Positions 24,066 through 32,586 of a DNA stretch of 64,000 nucleotides are shown here, in pieces. Below the pieces are notes generated by a model, which had not been told where the DNA came from, made no database searches, and worked only from the letters and a program-made list of their open reading frames with translations. The stretch is taken from contig CP014771.1 of assembly GCA_001596155.1 (NCBI GenBank), positions 1,240,001 through 1,304,000 of the forward strand, written 5' to 3'. This DNA comes from Hymenobacter psoromatis (GTDB taxonomy: Bacteria > Bacteroidota > Bacteroidia > Cytophagales > Hymenobacteraceae). A program made the translations under genes and the position numbers. Position 1 is the first letter of the stretch; every line of letters starts with the position of its first letter.

Positions 24066-26123
24066 CTACCAAATGCGGGCTTGCTCGGCCGTCGGCCGCT
24101 CCATCTTGTCGGTGGGCGAGCAGCCGAAGGCTTTGTAGAACTCCGGCATGTTCATGAGCGGACCGTTGGTGCGGAACTGCGCCGGCGAGTGCGGGTCGGT
24201 CTGCACCTGCTGGCGGGCCGCTTCGGGGCGAATGTTGGTGCGCCAAATCTGGGCCCAGGCCAGGAAGAAGCGCTGGTCGGGCGTAAAGCCGTCCAGGCTG
24301 GTGCCGCTTTTGGCTTCGGCCGTTTTCTGGAACGCTTGGTAGGCGATGGTCAGCCCGCCGATGTCGGCCAGGTTTTCGCCCATCGTCAGCTTGCCGTTCA
24401 CGTGCACCGAGTCGAGGGGCGAAAAGGCATCATATTGCTTGCCCACCATCGCGGCCTTGGTGTTGAATTTCTCGCCGTCTTCCTTGGTCCACCAGTCGCG
24501 CAGGTTGCCCTTGGCGTCGTACTGCCGGCCCTGGTCATCGAAGCCGTGGGTCATTTCGTGGCCGATTACCGCGCCAATGCCACCGTAGTTCACCGCGTCA
24601 TCGGCCTTGGGGTCGTAGAAGGGCGGCTGCAAAATGCCGGCCGGGAACACGATTTCGTTCATCGGCGGGTTGTAGTAGGCGTTCACCGTGGGCGGCGTCA
24701 TGCCCCACTCGGTGCGGTCAATCGGCTTGCCAAACTTGCCCAGGTTGTCCTCGGCGGCCCAGGTGCGGGCGGCCAGCACGTTTTGCAGCGCGCTCTGGCG
24801 GGTGATTTTCAGTTTGGAATAATCCTTCCACTTATCGGGGTAGCCGATTTTCACGGTGAAAGCATTAAGCTTCACCAGCGCCTCTTTCTTGGTGGCGGCG
24901 CTCATCCAGTCGGTGGCCATAATGCGCTCGCCGTAGGCTTTGCGCAGGTTCTCAATCATTTCCTTGGCCTTGGCCTTGGCAGTGGGGCTGAACGCTTTGT
25001 CCACGTAGAGCTGACCAAACGCCTCGCCCAGCGCGCCGTCGGTGGCGCGCAGCTCGCGCTTCCAGCGGGGCTGCTGGAGCTTGGCCCCGCTCAGCACCTG
25101 CGAGAATTTGAAAGCCGCGTCGCCATAGGCTTTGGGCAAAGCCGAGGCTACGCTATTCACCAAATGAAAGCGCAGATACTCGCGCTGCGTGGCCAGCGGC
25201 GTGCTGGCCAGCAGCTTGCTCACTTCCTGCAAAAACTCGGGCTGGCCCACGATAACCTCCTTGGCCGTGCCGAGGCCGCTCTCCTTGAGCAGCAGCGGCA
25301 CATTCAGGTTCGGAAACTCTTTGGTGGCCTGAGCCACGGTCATCTTGTGGTAGTTGGCTTGCGGGTCGCGCAGGTCCACGCGGCTCTTGCTAGCCTTGGC
25401 GAGCTTGGTTTCGAGGTCCATCACGGCGGCGGCGTGCTCGTTGGCCTGGGCCTCGGTGTCGCCGAGGCGCGTGAAGGTGCCCATCAGATAGGTCTGATAA
25501 GCGGCCCGGATGTTCTTGGAGCGCGCGTCCTCTTTCAGGTAGTAATCGCGGTCGGGCAGCGTGAGGCCGCCTTGATAAAACTGCACCGCGTACTGGGTGC
25601 TGATTTTTTCATCCTGCCCTACCCCCGAATTAAACCACACGCTACCGGCGTGGGCGTGCGGGTCGCCCAGGAAAGCCTGCATCTGGGCCAGCGTCTTGAG
25701 GCCCGCGATGCGGTCGAGGGAGGGCTTGAGGTAAGTCAGGCCGGCCTTTTCGATGGCCATCGTGTCCATCGCGGCGGCGTAGAAGTCACCCACTTTCTGG
25801 ATGTTAGAGCCCGGCTGGGCCGTGGCGGCCTTGCCGGCCAGCTCCTCCAGAATAGACTTCTGGGTGGCGTAGTTGCGGTCGGCCAGCTCATTGAAGCTGC
25901 CCCAGCGGCTTTCGGCGGCCGGCACGGGGTTGTTTTTGAGCCAGGTGCCATTGGCATACTGGAAGAAATCGGCGCAGGGCTGCACCGACTTGTCGATGTT
26001 GGCCGGGTTGATGCCGACACCCGATTGGGCGGTGGTTTGCGCCAGGGCCGGCGGGCCGGCGGCCAGGCCCAGCGCCGCCACGGCCAGCGCCGCGCCCCGC
26101 TGGTAACGAGAGATTTTAGACAT
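24066..26123 (-). CDS. M13 family zinc metallopeptidase (PepO/neprilysin-like), copy 2
   Basis: 685 residues. Signal peptide GAALAVAALGLAAGPPALAQ. SVQPCADFFQYANGTWLKNN opens the mature domain. The zinc site HEMTH is at His522, Glu523 and His526, with NAYYNPPMNEIVFPAGILQP and ENLADIGGLTIAYQAF conserved. It ends in QARIW. Same predicted role as the neighbouring paralogue: exported endopeptidase. The two genes are in tandem with 246 bases between them, holding a REP palindrome and a terminator, so each is probably transcribed separately. Confidence 0.93.
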   Translation of the reverse strand: MSKISRYQRGAALAVAALGLAAGPPALAQTTAQSGVGINPANIDKSVQPCADFFQYANGTWLKNNPVPAAESRWGSFNELADRNYATQKSILEELAGKAATAQPGSNIQKVGDFYAAAMDTMAIEKAGLTYLKPSLDRIAGLKTLAQMQAFLGDPHAHAGSVWFNSGVGQDEKISTQYAVQFYQGGLTLPDRDYYLKEDARSKNIRAAYQTYLMGTFTRLGDTEAQANEHAAAVMDLETKLAKASKSRVDLRDPQANYHKMTVAQATKEFPNLNVPLLLKESGLGTAKEVIVGQPEFLQEVSKLLASTPLATQREYLRFHLVNSVASALPKAYGDAAFKFSQVLSGAKLQQPRWKRELRATDGALGEAFGQLYVDKAFSPTAKAKAKEMIENLRKAYGERIMATDWMSAATKKEALVKLNAFTVKIGYPDKWKDYSKLKITRQSALQNVLAARTWAAEDNLGKFGKPIDRTEWGMTPPTVNAYYNPPMNEIVFPAGILQPPFYDPKADDAVNYGGIGAVIGHEMTHGFDDQGRQYDAKGNLRDWWTKEDGEKFNTKAAMVGKQYDAFSPLDSVHVNGKLTMGENLADIGGLTIAYQAFQKTAEAKSGTSLDGFTPDQRFFLAWAQIWRTNIRPEAARQQVQTDPHSPAQFRTNGPLMNMPEFYKAFGCSPTDKMERPTAEQARIW

Positions 26124-26249
26124 GAGAAAGGGAGAGTGGATGAGTTAGGGGATGGGAGTTAGCGCCGGCAAGTTAGGGACGCCCGCCAATTTTGGCACGT
26201 CGGCAAGGTACTTTTGCATTCTGAAGTGAAGCGCTTAGAGCTCATCCAA

Positions 26250-26346
26250 AATCGTTTGTCATTGCGAGCAAAGCGAAGCAATCGCACCAGAACGTCGTCG
26301 TTCGGGTGTCGTGTGGGTGCGATTGCTTCGCTTTGCTCGCAATGAC
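26250..26346. repeat. Long inverted repeat, family A
   Basis: Arms with TGTCATTGCGAGCAAAGCGA then AGCAATCGCACC and their complement flank a ~35-bp spacer. It lies upstream of xseA; a TACTTTTG -7-like box is at 26209-26216. Confidence 0.85.
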
Positions 26347-26381
26347 ATACGGTCTTACCTGATTGTTTCCTACCCCCTCCC

Positions 26382-27752
26382 ATGCCGCTCTACCCCCGCC
26401 GCGCCGCCCCTACCCCCACCGAGCCGGCCGCCCCGCTCAGCCTGGGCGCGCTCCTGGCGCAGGTGCGCGCCGCCCTGCACCACCGCTTCCCCGATAGCTA
26501 CTGGGTAGTGGCCGAGGTGGCCGAAATGACGCGCCCACGCCAGGCCGGCGGCCACTGCTACCTCAGCCTCACCGAGCCGGCGGCCGGGTCCGAGGCCCTG
26601 GGCTTCACGGCGCAGGCGCGGGCCACGCTCTGGGGCAGCCGCTATGCTCAACTGGCGCCCGCCTTTGCCGAGGCCACCGGCCAGGAGCTGCGGCCCGGCC
26701 TGCGCCTGCTGCTGCGCGTGAAGGTGACGTTTCACGAGCAATACGGCTTTTCGCTCGACGTGCTGGCCCTCGACCCCAGCTACACCGTGGGCGAGCTGGC
26801 CCGCCAGCGCCTGGCCACGCTGCGCCGCTTGCAGGAGAAAGACCTGCTGGAGCGCCAGCAGGAGCTGGCCCTACCCCTCGCCCCGCAGCGCCTGGCGGTC
26901 ATCTCCTCGCCCACCGCGGCGGGCTTCCAGGATTTCGTGCGCCAGCTCGAAGAAGCGCCCTATGACTTCGCCCTCACGCTGTTTCCGGCGCTCATGCAGG
27001 GCGAGGGCGCGCCGGTCAGCATCCGGGCGGCGCTCGATGCCATTCGGCCGCGCCGGGGGCAGTTTGAGGTGGTCATTATTATTCGCGGCGGCGGGGCCAA
27101 AACGGATTTGCTGGCCTTTGATGAATACGGCCTGGCGGCGGCGGTGGCGGCGTTTCCGCTGCCCGTGCTCACCGGCATCGGCCACGAGCGCGACGAGGCG
27201 GTGGTGGACCTGGTGGCGCACAAGGCCCTCAAAACGCCCACGGCGGTGGCGGCGTTTCTGGTCGAGCGCCTGGCCCGGCTCGAAGGCCTGCTGCTCGACC
27301 TGGCCGAGCGCGTGGCCGAGCGCAGCCGCCAGCACCTGGCCCGGCACCACGCCCAGGTGCAGCGCCTCGCCGACCACTCGCGCGAGGCCGCCCGCCAGCA
27401 GCTGCGCCGCGCCACCGACCAGCTGGGCCAGCGCGGCCGCCAAGCCACCCAGGCCCCGCGCCAGCACCTGCGCCAGCTCGGCCAGCACCTCGAAAGCTTT
27501 CGCTACACCCTGCCCCGCGCCGCCCGCCAGGCTGTGGCCCACGAGGCCCAGCGCCTGCGCCGCCGCTTGCGCACGGTGCTTCAGCGCTTTGCGCGCCACC
27601 ACCAGCGCCGCCGCGAGCAGTTGCTGCGCCAGCAGCTCACCACGCGCTGGAAATTCGAGCTGATACTTAAAAATCGTGAATTAAAAACCGTGAATTATGA
27701 GGTGAATATTTTGCGACAAGAAAATAAATTATTGAGGCAGTCCGGGAAGTAG
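26382..27752 (+). CDS. xseA: Exodeoxyribonuclease VII large subunit
   Basis: 456 residues. The N-terminal OB-fold (SYWVVAEVAEMTRPRQAGGH) is followed by the catalytic region: QRLAVISSPTAAGFQDFVRQ, then VVIIIRGGGAKTDLLAFDEY and LPVLTGIGHERDEAVVDLVA. A long Arg/Gln-rich coiled coil follows (~300-430). With the small subunit it degrades single-stranded DNA from both ends into oligonucleotides. The last ~30 codons turn AT-rich and read into sequence resembling an intergenic repeat (GTGAATTAAAAACCGTGAAT), so the C-terminal tail is probably not conserved. The partner xseB lies 170 bases downstream, separated by a repeat. Confidence 0.95.
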   Translation: MPLYPRRAAPTPTEPAAPLSLGALLAQVRAALHHRFPDSYWVVAEVAEMTRPRQAGGHCYLSLTEPAAGSEALGFTAQARATLWGSRYAQLAPAFAEATGQELRPGLRLLLRVKVTFHEQYGFSLDVLALDPSYTVGELARQRLATLRRLQEKDLLERQQELALPLAPQRLAVISSPTAAGFQDFVRQLEEAPYDFALTLFPALMQGEGAPVSIRAALDAIRPRRGQFEVVIIIRGGGAKTDLLAFDEYGLAAAVAAFPLPVLTGIGHERDEAVVDLVAHKALKTPTAVAAFLVERLARLEGLLLDLAERVAERSRQHLARHHAQVQRLADHSREAARQQLRRATDQLGQRGRQATQAPRQHLRQLGQHLESFRYTLPRAARQAVAHEAQRLRRRLRTVLQRFARHHQRRREQLLRQQLTTRWKFELILKNRELKTVNYEVNILRQENKLLRQSGK

Positions 27753-27765
27753 AAAGAATTATCGG

Positions 27766-27860
27766 AACGTCATTCCGAGCTTGCCGAGGAATCTCGCTCG
27801 CATCGTTTGGGCGTCGTTCAGCGATGCGAGCGAGATTCCTCGGCAAGCTCGGAATGACGT
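27766..27860. repeat. Long inverted repeat, family B, inside the xseA-xseB operon
   Basis: ~39-bp arms (AACGTCATTCCGAGCTTGCC ... TCTCGCTCGCATCG and complement) with a short loop sit between the two subunit genes. Confidence 0.85.
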
Positions 27861-27922
27861 GCTGATAATTCCCGAACAGCTTATTTATCAACTCCATTCT
27901 TAATTTCCCTACCCCTACCCCC

Positions 27923-28231
27923 GTGACGTACAACGAAGCCATTCAGGAATTAGAAACCATTTTACGCAGCCTCGAAACCGACCAGGTTGATGTGGACGAC
28001 CTCACGGCCCGCGCCGAGCGCTCGGCAGAATTAATTCGCCTGTGCCGCCACAAATTGCGCCACGCCGAAACGTCGCTCGACCGCGTATTTGACTCGCTCG
28101 ACGAGGAAGAAGCAGAGGAACCAGAAGACGCTGAACCAGAAGAGGATGCGCCAGATGAAGAAGACGAAGATGACGCCGATGAGTATCAGTCCGGTGGACC
28201 GGGACGGCCCGTTTCTCCGCGCTTATTTTAG
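27923..28231 (+). CDS. xseB: Exodeoxyribonuclease VII small subunit
   Basis: 102 residues with a GTG start at 27923, immediately after a CTACCCCTACCCCC tract. The core of ~62 residues matches XseB: TYNEAIQELETILRSLETDQ, VDVDDLTARAERSAELIRLC and a C-terminal helix. The remaining ~40 residues are a very acidic Glu/Asp tail (EEEAEEPEDAEPEEDAPDEE) not found in short XseB proteins. It may be a charge tail or low-complexity drift. Needed for activity of the large subunit encoded upstream. Confidence 0.92.
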   Translation: MTYNEAIQELETILRSLETDQVDVDDLTARAERSAELIRLCRHKLRHAETSLDRVFDSLDEEEAEEPEDAEPEEDAPDEEDEDDADEYQSGGPGRPVSPRLF

Positions 28232-28248
28232 AAGGATTAATAGGTGCT

Positions 28249-28284
28249 AAAAAAACGTCATGCTGACAAAGGAAGCATGACGTT
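28249..28284 (-). terminator. Terminator of the H-NOX gene
   Basis: AACGTCATGCT / AGCATGACGTT 11-bp stem; on the minus strand it is followed by TTTTTTAGC. Convergent with xseB, so possibly shared. The stem sequence is related to repeat family C. Confidence 0.7.
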
Positions 28285-28307
28285 CAGAATTAATTAGTAC
28301 CCATTTC

Positions 28308-28847
28308 TCAATTTCGGCGCACGTGAATTTGCACGCGCTCGCCATCTTCGCTGGTAGTAGGCATCACGTCGATGCGGTCGGCCTCGTCGTAATAAATAGC
28401 CAGGCCCCGCACGATGCCGACGGCCAGGCCGCCCATGCGGCGCGGCGACACATAGTTAATTAATAACTCACTATCATTCAGGCGCGTTACCTGGAGCACG
28501 GGCGGCGCGTTTTCGGGGTGCTCCCGGCGCACCTGGTCGTGCATAGTGTGCTCGGTATTTTCCAGCATTTCGAGGGTGCGCCAGTCGGGGTCCACGTATT
28601 TCTGGTACATATACATGAGGTCGGGCACAAGGTATTCGCCGAATTTTTCGTGCAACTCACCAGCCGGAATACCCGTCTTTTCGGCGGCCTGACCAATTAA
28701 AGCGTACATATGCGCATCGGGATAGACCTCGCGGTGACTGAAATCGCCCGAATCGATGCCCGCCGCCTCTACCAATTTCAACCAGGTGCTGTGGTCGTAT
28801 TGCGTCTGAACGTAGCGCTTGAGTAGAGTAAAAATGGTGCCGTGCAT
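28308..28847 (-). CDS. Stand-alone heme NO/oxygen-binding (H-NOX) protein
   Basis: 179 residues from the ATG at 28847 (MHGTIFTLLKRYV), the canonical H-NOX N-terminus; an upstream frame adds 25 residues outside the domain. The proximal heme ligand is His103 in MHDQVRREHP. The heme propionate motif Tyr132-x-Ser134-x-Arg136 (YVSPR) is intact, at the expected positions. Bacterial H-NOX proteins sense nitric oxide and normally act through a neighbouring histidine kinase or cyclic-di-GMP enzyme. None is adjacent here; the neighbours are an ECF sigma/anti-sigma pair and ExoVII. Ligand preference (NO versus O2) cannot be settled by eye. Separately transcribed: a terminator lies upstream. Confidence 0.88.
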   Translation of the reverse strand: MHGTIFTLLKRYVQTQYDHSTWLKLVEAAGIDSGDFSHREVYPDAHMYALIGQAAEKTGIPAGELHEKFGEYLVPDLMYMYQKYVDPDWRTLEMLENTEHTMHDQVRREHPENAPPVLQVTRLNDSELLINYVSPRRMGGLAVGIVRGLAIYYDEADRIDVMPTTSEDGERVQIHVRRN

Positions 28848-28920
28848 AGAAGGAGAAAAGTGCTGTCTGCCTGGGTACAACGCACGGCCCGCCGAAAGGT
28901 TGAGTGACCTGACCAAAGCC

Positions 28921-28957
28921 AAAAAAGGCGTCCGCTTCGGGAAGCGGACGCCTTTTT
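28921..28957 (-). terminator. Terminator of the sigma/anti-sigma operon
   Basis: GGCGTCCGCTTC / GAAGCGGACGCC perfect 12-bp stem flanked by six A and five T: a strong bidirectional terminator. Confidence 0.9.
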
Positions 28958-28976
28958 AAGTGGTTTTCATAACACG

Positions 28977-29855
28977 CTAAATATTACCACTAACCGTCAT
29001 GGTGGTGAGGGTAGGCCCGGCGCTGCCGCCGGTGGGCTCCACGGTCATGGCGAAGGTCTGGGCGCTGGCGATGTCCTTCATCTGCTGGAGGTCGCCGCCG
29101 GCGGCGGTGGTGGCGGCAAGCAAGCCCGCATCAATAGGCTTGCCCTTATCCAGAGCCCAGAGTTGGTATTGCTTGCCGGCGGGCAGCGGGGGTAGCTCCT
29201 GCACGTCGAGGTACACGCGGTGATTGACGCGGTTGAACAGCACGCGGGCGTGGGCCTGGGGGTGGGCCGGCGTGCCCGCCAGGGCCACCGTTTTGAACTG
29301 CGGCGACCGGAATACCTGGAGCTGGCTCTGGGTATTCTGGAGGCGGTGCTCCACTACCTGCGAGGTCTGGGCAAAGCGCGCCTGGTTGTTTTGAGCGGCT
29401 ACCAATTCAGAATTCGCGTTCTGCCAGCGGCTGTACAACAGCGCGTTACCGGCCAGACTCAGGAGCAGCGCCACGGAGGCGGCAATGGCCCAGCCGCTGC
29501 TACGCTGCGCCACGGGGGCCGGGGCGTAGGTTTCGGCGGGGGGCGGGTTGGAGGCCGACACGCGCATGACAGGCGGGGCCGCGAACGGCGCGGGGGTAGC
29601 AGCTACTGGAGCCTCCTCCACGCTGATTTGGGCCAGCACGCGGCCCAGAACTCGTTCGCGCGCCCCGGCCGGCGGGGCTACGGAGTGGGCTTCGGCATAC
29701 ACGGCAAGGCCGTTTATCAACTCATCTAGCTCCTGGCGAACCTCGGGGGAGCGCGCCGCCCACGCTTCTACCTCGGCCTGGTCGGCCGGGTTTAGTTCGC
29801 CCAGCGCATATTGCTCCAGGCGACCTGATTCGATATAAGTTTGAAAATCTTCCAC
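28977..29855 (-). CDS. Anti-sigma factor, RskA family
   Basis: 292 residues. The cytoplasmic N-terminal region (YIESGRLEQYALGELNPADQ, then AEVEAWAARSPEVRQELDEL) resembles anti-sigma domains. One transmembrane segment follows (GWAIAASVALLLSLAGNALL, ~residues 130-150). The C-terminal periplasmic RskA domain has VYLDVQELPPLPAGKQYQLW, ALDKGKPIDAGLL and FAMTVEPTGGS. It should hold the upstream-encoded ECF sigma factor at the membrane and release it on an envelope signal. Only 13 bases separate the two genes, so they form an operon. Confidence 0.9.
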   Translation of the reverse strand: MEDFQTYIESGRLEQYALGELNPADQAEVEAWAARSPEVRQELDELINGLAVYAEAHSVAPPAGARERVLGRVLAQISVEEAPVAATPAPFAAPPVMRVSASNPPPAETYAPAPVAQRSSGWAIAASVALLLSLAGNALLYSRWQNANSELVAAQNNQARFAQTSQVVEHRLQNTQSQLQVFRSPQFKTVALAGTPAHPQAHARVLFNRVNHRVYLDVQELPPLPAGKQYQLWALDKGKPIDAGLLAATTAAGGDLQQMKDIASAQTFAMTVEPTGGSAGPTLTTMTVSGNI

Positions 29856-29868
29856 TGACGTAACTATT

Positions 29869-30504
29869 TTAGCGAATAAGTTTGGCTAGCACTTTCAGAG
29901 CGGTGCGGGCGCGGGTTTTCACCGTGCCCAGCGGCAGATTTAGTTCTTCGGCCGCCTCACTCTGCGTGAAGCCACCGAAATAGAGCAGGTCGATAATCTG
30001 GCGCTGTTCGGGCACAAGCTTGCGGGTTATTTCCTGCAAGCCAACGTGCTCAGGGCGAAAACTATCCGGGGCAGCCTGGCGCTGAGCGGCCAGACTATCG
30101 TCGAGGCCCTGGGTGCGAGAACTTACGCGGTGCTGTCGCGAGCGGATTTTATCAATTGCTAAATTTCGGCTGATATTCACTACCCAGGTAAAAAGCCGTC
30201 CGCGGGTAGTGTCGTAGCTGGCCATCGAGTGCCAGATTTTGACCAGCGCTTCCTGCAGCACGTCCTCGGCCTCTTCCTCATCTTTGACGATGCGGTTGAT
30301 GACGCCGTAGAGCGCCGCCGAGTAGCGGTCGTAGAACTCGGTCATGGCCGACTGGTCACGGTCGCGCAGGCGCCCGACCAGTGCCGCTTCGGCGGCAGTT
30401 GGGGTTGATATGAGAGATAAGTCGGACACGAGTGAAAAAGCAGAGGAATACACCAACCGAACTAACCGAAACGAACGACTATTAGCGGCGAATGTAGCCC
30501 ACAT
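29869..30504 (-). CDS. ECF-type RNA polymerase sigma factor (SigK-like)
   Basis: 211 residues from the only upstream ATG. A GTG at 30429 (codon 26) would give 186 residues, closer to the family, and is perhaps the true start. Region 2: FYDRYSAALYGVINRIVKDE, then EEAEDVLQEALVKIWHSMAS and RGRLFTWVVNISRNLAIDKI. Region 4: LVPEQRQIIDLLYFGGFTQS followed by EAAEELNLPLGTVKTRARTA. Paired with the RskA-type anti-sigma factor just downstream; such pairs usually control envelope or oxidative stress genes. Target genes are not identifiable here. Confidence 0.92.
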   Translation of the reverse strand: MWATFAANSRSFRLVRLVYSSAFSLVSDLSLISTPTAAEAALVGRLRDRDQSAMTEFYDRYSAALYGVINRIVKDEEEAEDVLQEALVKIWHSMASYDTTRGRLFTWVVNISRNLAIDKIRSRQHRVSSRTQGLDDSLAAQRQAAPDSFRPEHVGLQEITRKLVPEQRQIIDLLYFGGFTQSEAAEELNLPLGTVKTRARTALKVLAKLIR

Positions 30505-30636
30505 TTAGGGTATGGCGCATACTGCTTCCGCAATACGCACAAATTGCCGGTAAGGGTACGGACTGTAACCCACCGGACCGCGGGGCAGTTTTAAGAAGCA
30601 GCCGGCCGCGTCGCGTTTTTCCTACCCCCCTTTCTC

Positions 30637-32028
30637 ATGGCTATCGAATCAGTGAACCCCTACACCGGCCAGCGGCTGCGGCGCTTCCCGGCTTTTTCCT
30701 GGGCCAGGACCGAGCGCATTTTGGCCCAGGCCCACGGCGCGGCGGCCGCCTGGCGCGCCACTTCGTTTGCTGAGCGGGCGGCCGTGCTGCGCCGCACCGC
30801 CGCGCTGCTGCGCGAGCGCCAGGACGAGCTAGCCTACCTCATGGCCGTGGAAATGGGCAAACCCCTGCGCGACGGCCGCGCCGAAGCCCAGAAGTGCGCC
30901 ACTTGCTGCGACTACTATGCCACCCACGCCGAAGGCTTTTTGGCCGATGAAGTGGTGCCAACCGATGCCGGCCGCAGCTTTATCAGCCACGCGCCGCTGG
31001 GCGTGGTGCTGGCCGTGATGCCCTGGAATTTCCCGCTGTGGCAGGTGGTGCGCTTTGCCGCGCCCGCTCTCATGGCCGGCAACGTGGGCCTGCTCAAGCA
31101 CGCGGCCAACGTGCCGCAGTGCGCGCTGGCGCTGGAAAATATTTTTCACGATGCCGGCCTACCCCCTGCTGCGTTCCGCACGCTGCTCATCGAAGCGGAG
31201 CTGGTAGCGCCGCTGATTGCCGACGACCGGGTGCGGGCCGTGACGCTCACGGGCTCGGAGCGGGCGGGCGTGGCCGTGGGCACCGCCGCGGGCCGCGCCA
31301 TCAAGAAAACGGTGCTGGAGCTGGGCGGCTCCGACGCGTTTATCGTGCTGGCCAGCGCCGACCTGCCGCTGGCCGCCCGCACCGCCGCCCAGGCCCGCAT
31401 GCTAAATGCCGGCCAGAGCTGCATCGCGGCCAAGCGCTTTATCGTGGAAAAATCGGTGCAGCCCGAGTTCGTGCGGCTGCTAAAAGGCCACCTGGCGCAG
31501 CTGCGCTACGGCGACCCGCTCGCCGACACCACCGACTATGGCCCGCTGGCCCGCCCCGACCTGGCCGATGAGCTGAGCCGGCAGGTGGCCGACTCGGTGG
31601 CGCGCGGCGCGCGGGTGGCACTGGCCGGCGGGCAGCCCCGGCCCGGCAGCACGCGGTTTGACCCGATTATTCTCACCAATGTCAAAAAGGGCCAGCGCGC
31701 TTACACGGAAGAGTTTTTTGGGCCGGTGGCGCTGGTGCTCACCGCCCGCGACGCGGCCCACGCCGTGCGGCTGGCCAACGACTCGCCCTTTGGCTTGGGC
31801 GCGGCCGTTTGGACGCGCGACGCGGCCCAGGGCGAGGCAATGGCCCGCGAGCTGAACTGCGGGGCCGTGTTCGTCAACGGCCTGGTGAAGTCGATGCCCG
31901 AGCTGCCCTTCGGCGGGGTCAAAAAATCGGGCTACGGCCGCGAGCTGTCGTATCTGGGCATTCGCGAGTTCGTGAATCAGAAGTCGATTTGGATTGCCAG
32001 GGCCGCGCAGTCCGAACCGAGCCTGTGA
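30637..32028 (+). CDS. NAD(P)-dependent aldehyde dehydrogenase, succinate-semialdehyde dehydrogenase-like
   Basis: 463 residues, at the short end for the family. Catalytic Glu228 (LELGGSDAF) and Cys262 (NAGQSCIAAKRFIV) are present, with the substrate channel phrase GVVLAVMPWNFPLWQ and the C-terminal FGGVKKSGYGRELS. The sequence AIESVNPYTGQRL at the N-terminus and lack of a long N-terminal arm match GabD/Sad-type succinate-semialdehyde dehydrogenases. The exact substrate is inferred. Cytoplasmic. The start follows CCTACCCCCCTTTCTC; the gene is divergent from the sigma factor and appears monocistronic. Confidence 0.88.
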   Translation: MAIESVNPYTGQRLRRFPAFSWARTERILAQAHGAAAAWRATSFAERAAVLRRTAALLRERQDELAYLMAVEMGKPLRDGRAEAQKCATCCDYYATHAEGFLADEVVPTDAGRSFISHAPLGVVLAVMPWNFPLWQVVRFAAPALMAGNVGLLKHAANVPQCALALENIFHDAGLPPAAFRTLLIEAELVAPLIADDRVRAVTLTGSERAGVAVGTAAGRAIKKTVLELGGSDAFIVLASADLPLAARTAAQARMLNAGQSCIAAKRFIVEKSVQPEFVRLLKGHLAQLRYGDPLADTTDYGPLARPDLADELSRQVADSVARGARVALAGGQPRPGSTRFDPIILTNVKKGQRAYTEEFFGPVALVLTARDAAHAVRLANDSPFGLGAAVWTRDAAQGEAMARELNCGAVFVNGLVKSMPELPFGGVKKSGYGRELSYLGIREFVNQKSIWIARAAQSEPSL

Positions 32029-32131
32029 GCAGCACCGCCGCGCCGGCGGGGGGTAGGGCGGCCAGGGTCACGGACGGCGAAATTCAGACCCACCAGCCAC
32101 GAGGTGGGCGAAAGCAGGAAGCACATCGTCT

Positions 32132-32168
32132 GGGGTAGGGTGCGGGGCTTGCCCCCGCACCCTACCCC
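32132..32168. repeat. Short REP palindrome of family D overlapping a stop codon
   Basis: Perfect 16-bp arms (GGGGTAGGGTGCGGGG and complement) with loop CTTGC. The TAG stop of the minus-strand thioredoxin-like gene lies in its right arm. Confidence 0.85.
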
Positions 32169-32512
32169 AACTCAAACGCCCGCAACCGCGCCAATTGCGC
32201 CACTACCTCGCTTTCCTCCGTCAGCGCGTCGCACTCCAGCAGGCGGCCCTGGCAGTAGCTGACGAAGAAGGGCGCGACGCGCTCCTTCATCAGTTGCTGG
32301 GCCACCGGGTTCTGGTCCGAGTCGAGGCGCACGAAGAGGATGCCCGCGTTGTCGGGCGCGTCCACGAACTTGGCGAAGGGCGGGGCCAGCGCGGCGCACG
32401 CGGCGCAGTTGTCCGATGTGAACTTGGCGAACACCTTCAGGTGCTCGTGGATGAGGCGGCGCAGTTGCTCGTCATCGGCATCTACGACGGGCTGGCGGGC
32501 TTCTATGGTCAT
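32162..32512 (-). CDS. Thioredoxin-like protein
   Basis: 116 residues. Thioredoxin fold with an atypical active-site motif Cys36-Ala-Ala-Cys39 (FTSDNCAACAALAPPF), then a central FVRLDSDQNPVAQQLM and the cis-Pro region VAPFFVSYCQGRLLEC. No signal peptide, so cytoplasmic. Likely a small disulfide reductase or a bacillithiol/thiol-related electron carrier; the partner is unknown. The C-terminus (LRAFELG) and stop are encoded at the edge of a REP palindrome, which may have trimmed or replaced the original 3' end. Confidence 0.82.
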   Translation of the reverse strand: MTIEARQPVVDADDEQLRRLIHEHLKVFAKFTSDNCAACAALAPPFAKFVDAPDNAGILFVRLDSDQNPVAQQLMKERVAPFFVSYCQGRLLECDALTEESEVVAQLARLRAFELG

Positions 32513-32586
32513 ACTTAATGCAGAAGGGGGGGTAGGGAATCAGCGGCTGAAACCAGCCGCCCGGCCCAAAGGTTCGGCCCGCCGCG

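Noticed and set aside
22092-26162. Two very long plus-strand frames opposite the M13 peptidase genes
   Set aside because: Shadow frames created by codon bias of the minus-strand genes; they translate REP and promoter regions and show no recognisable domain.
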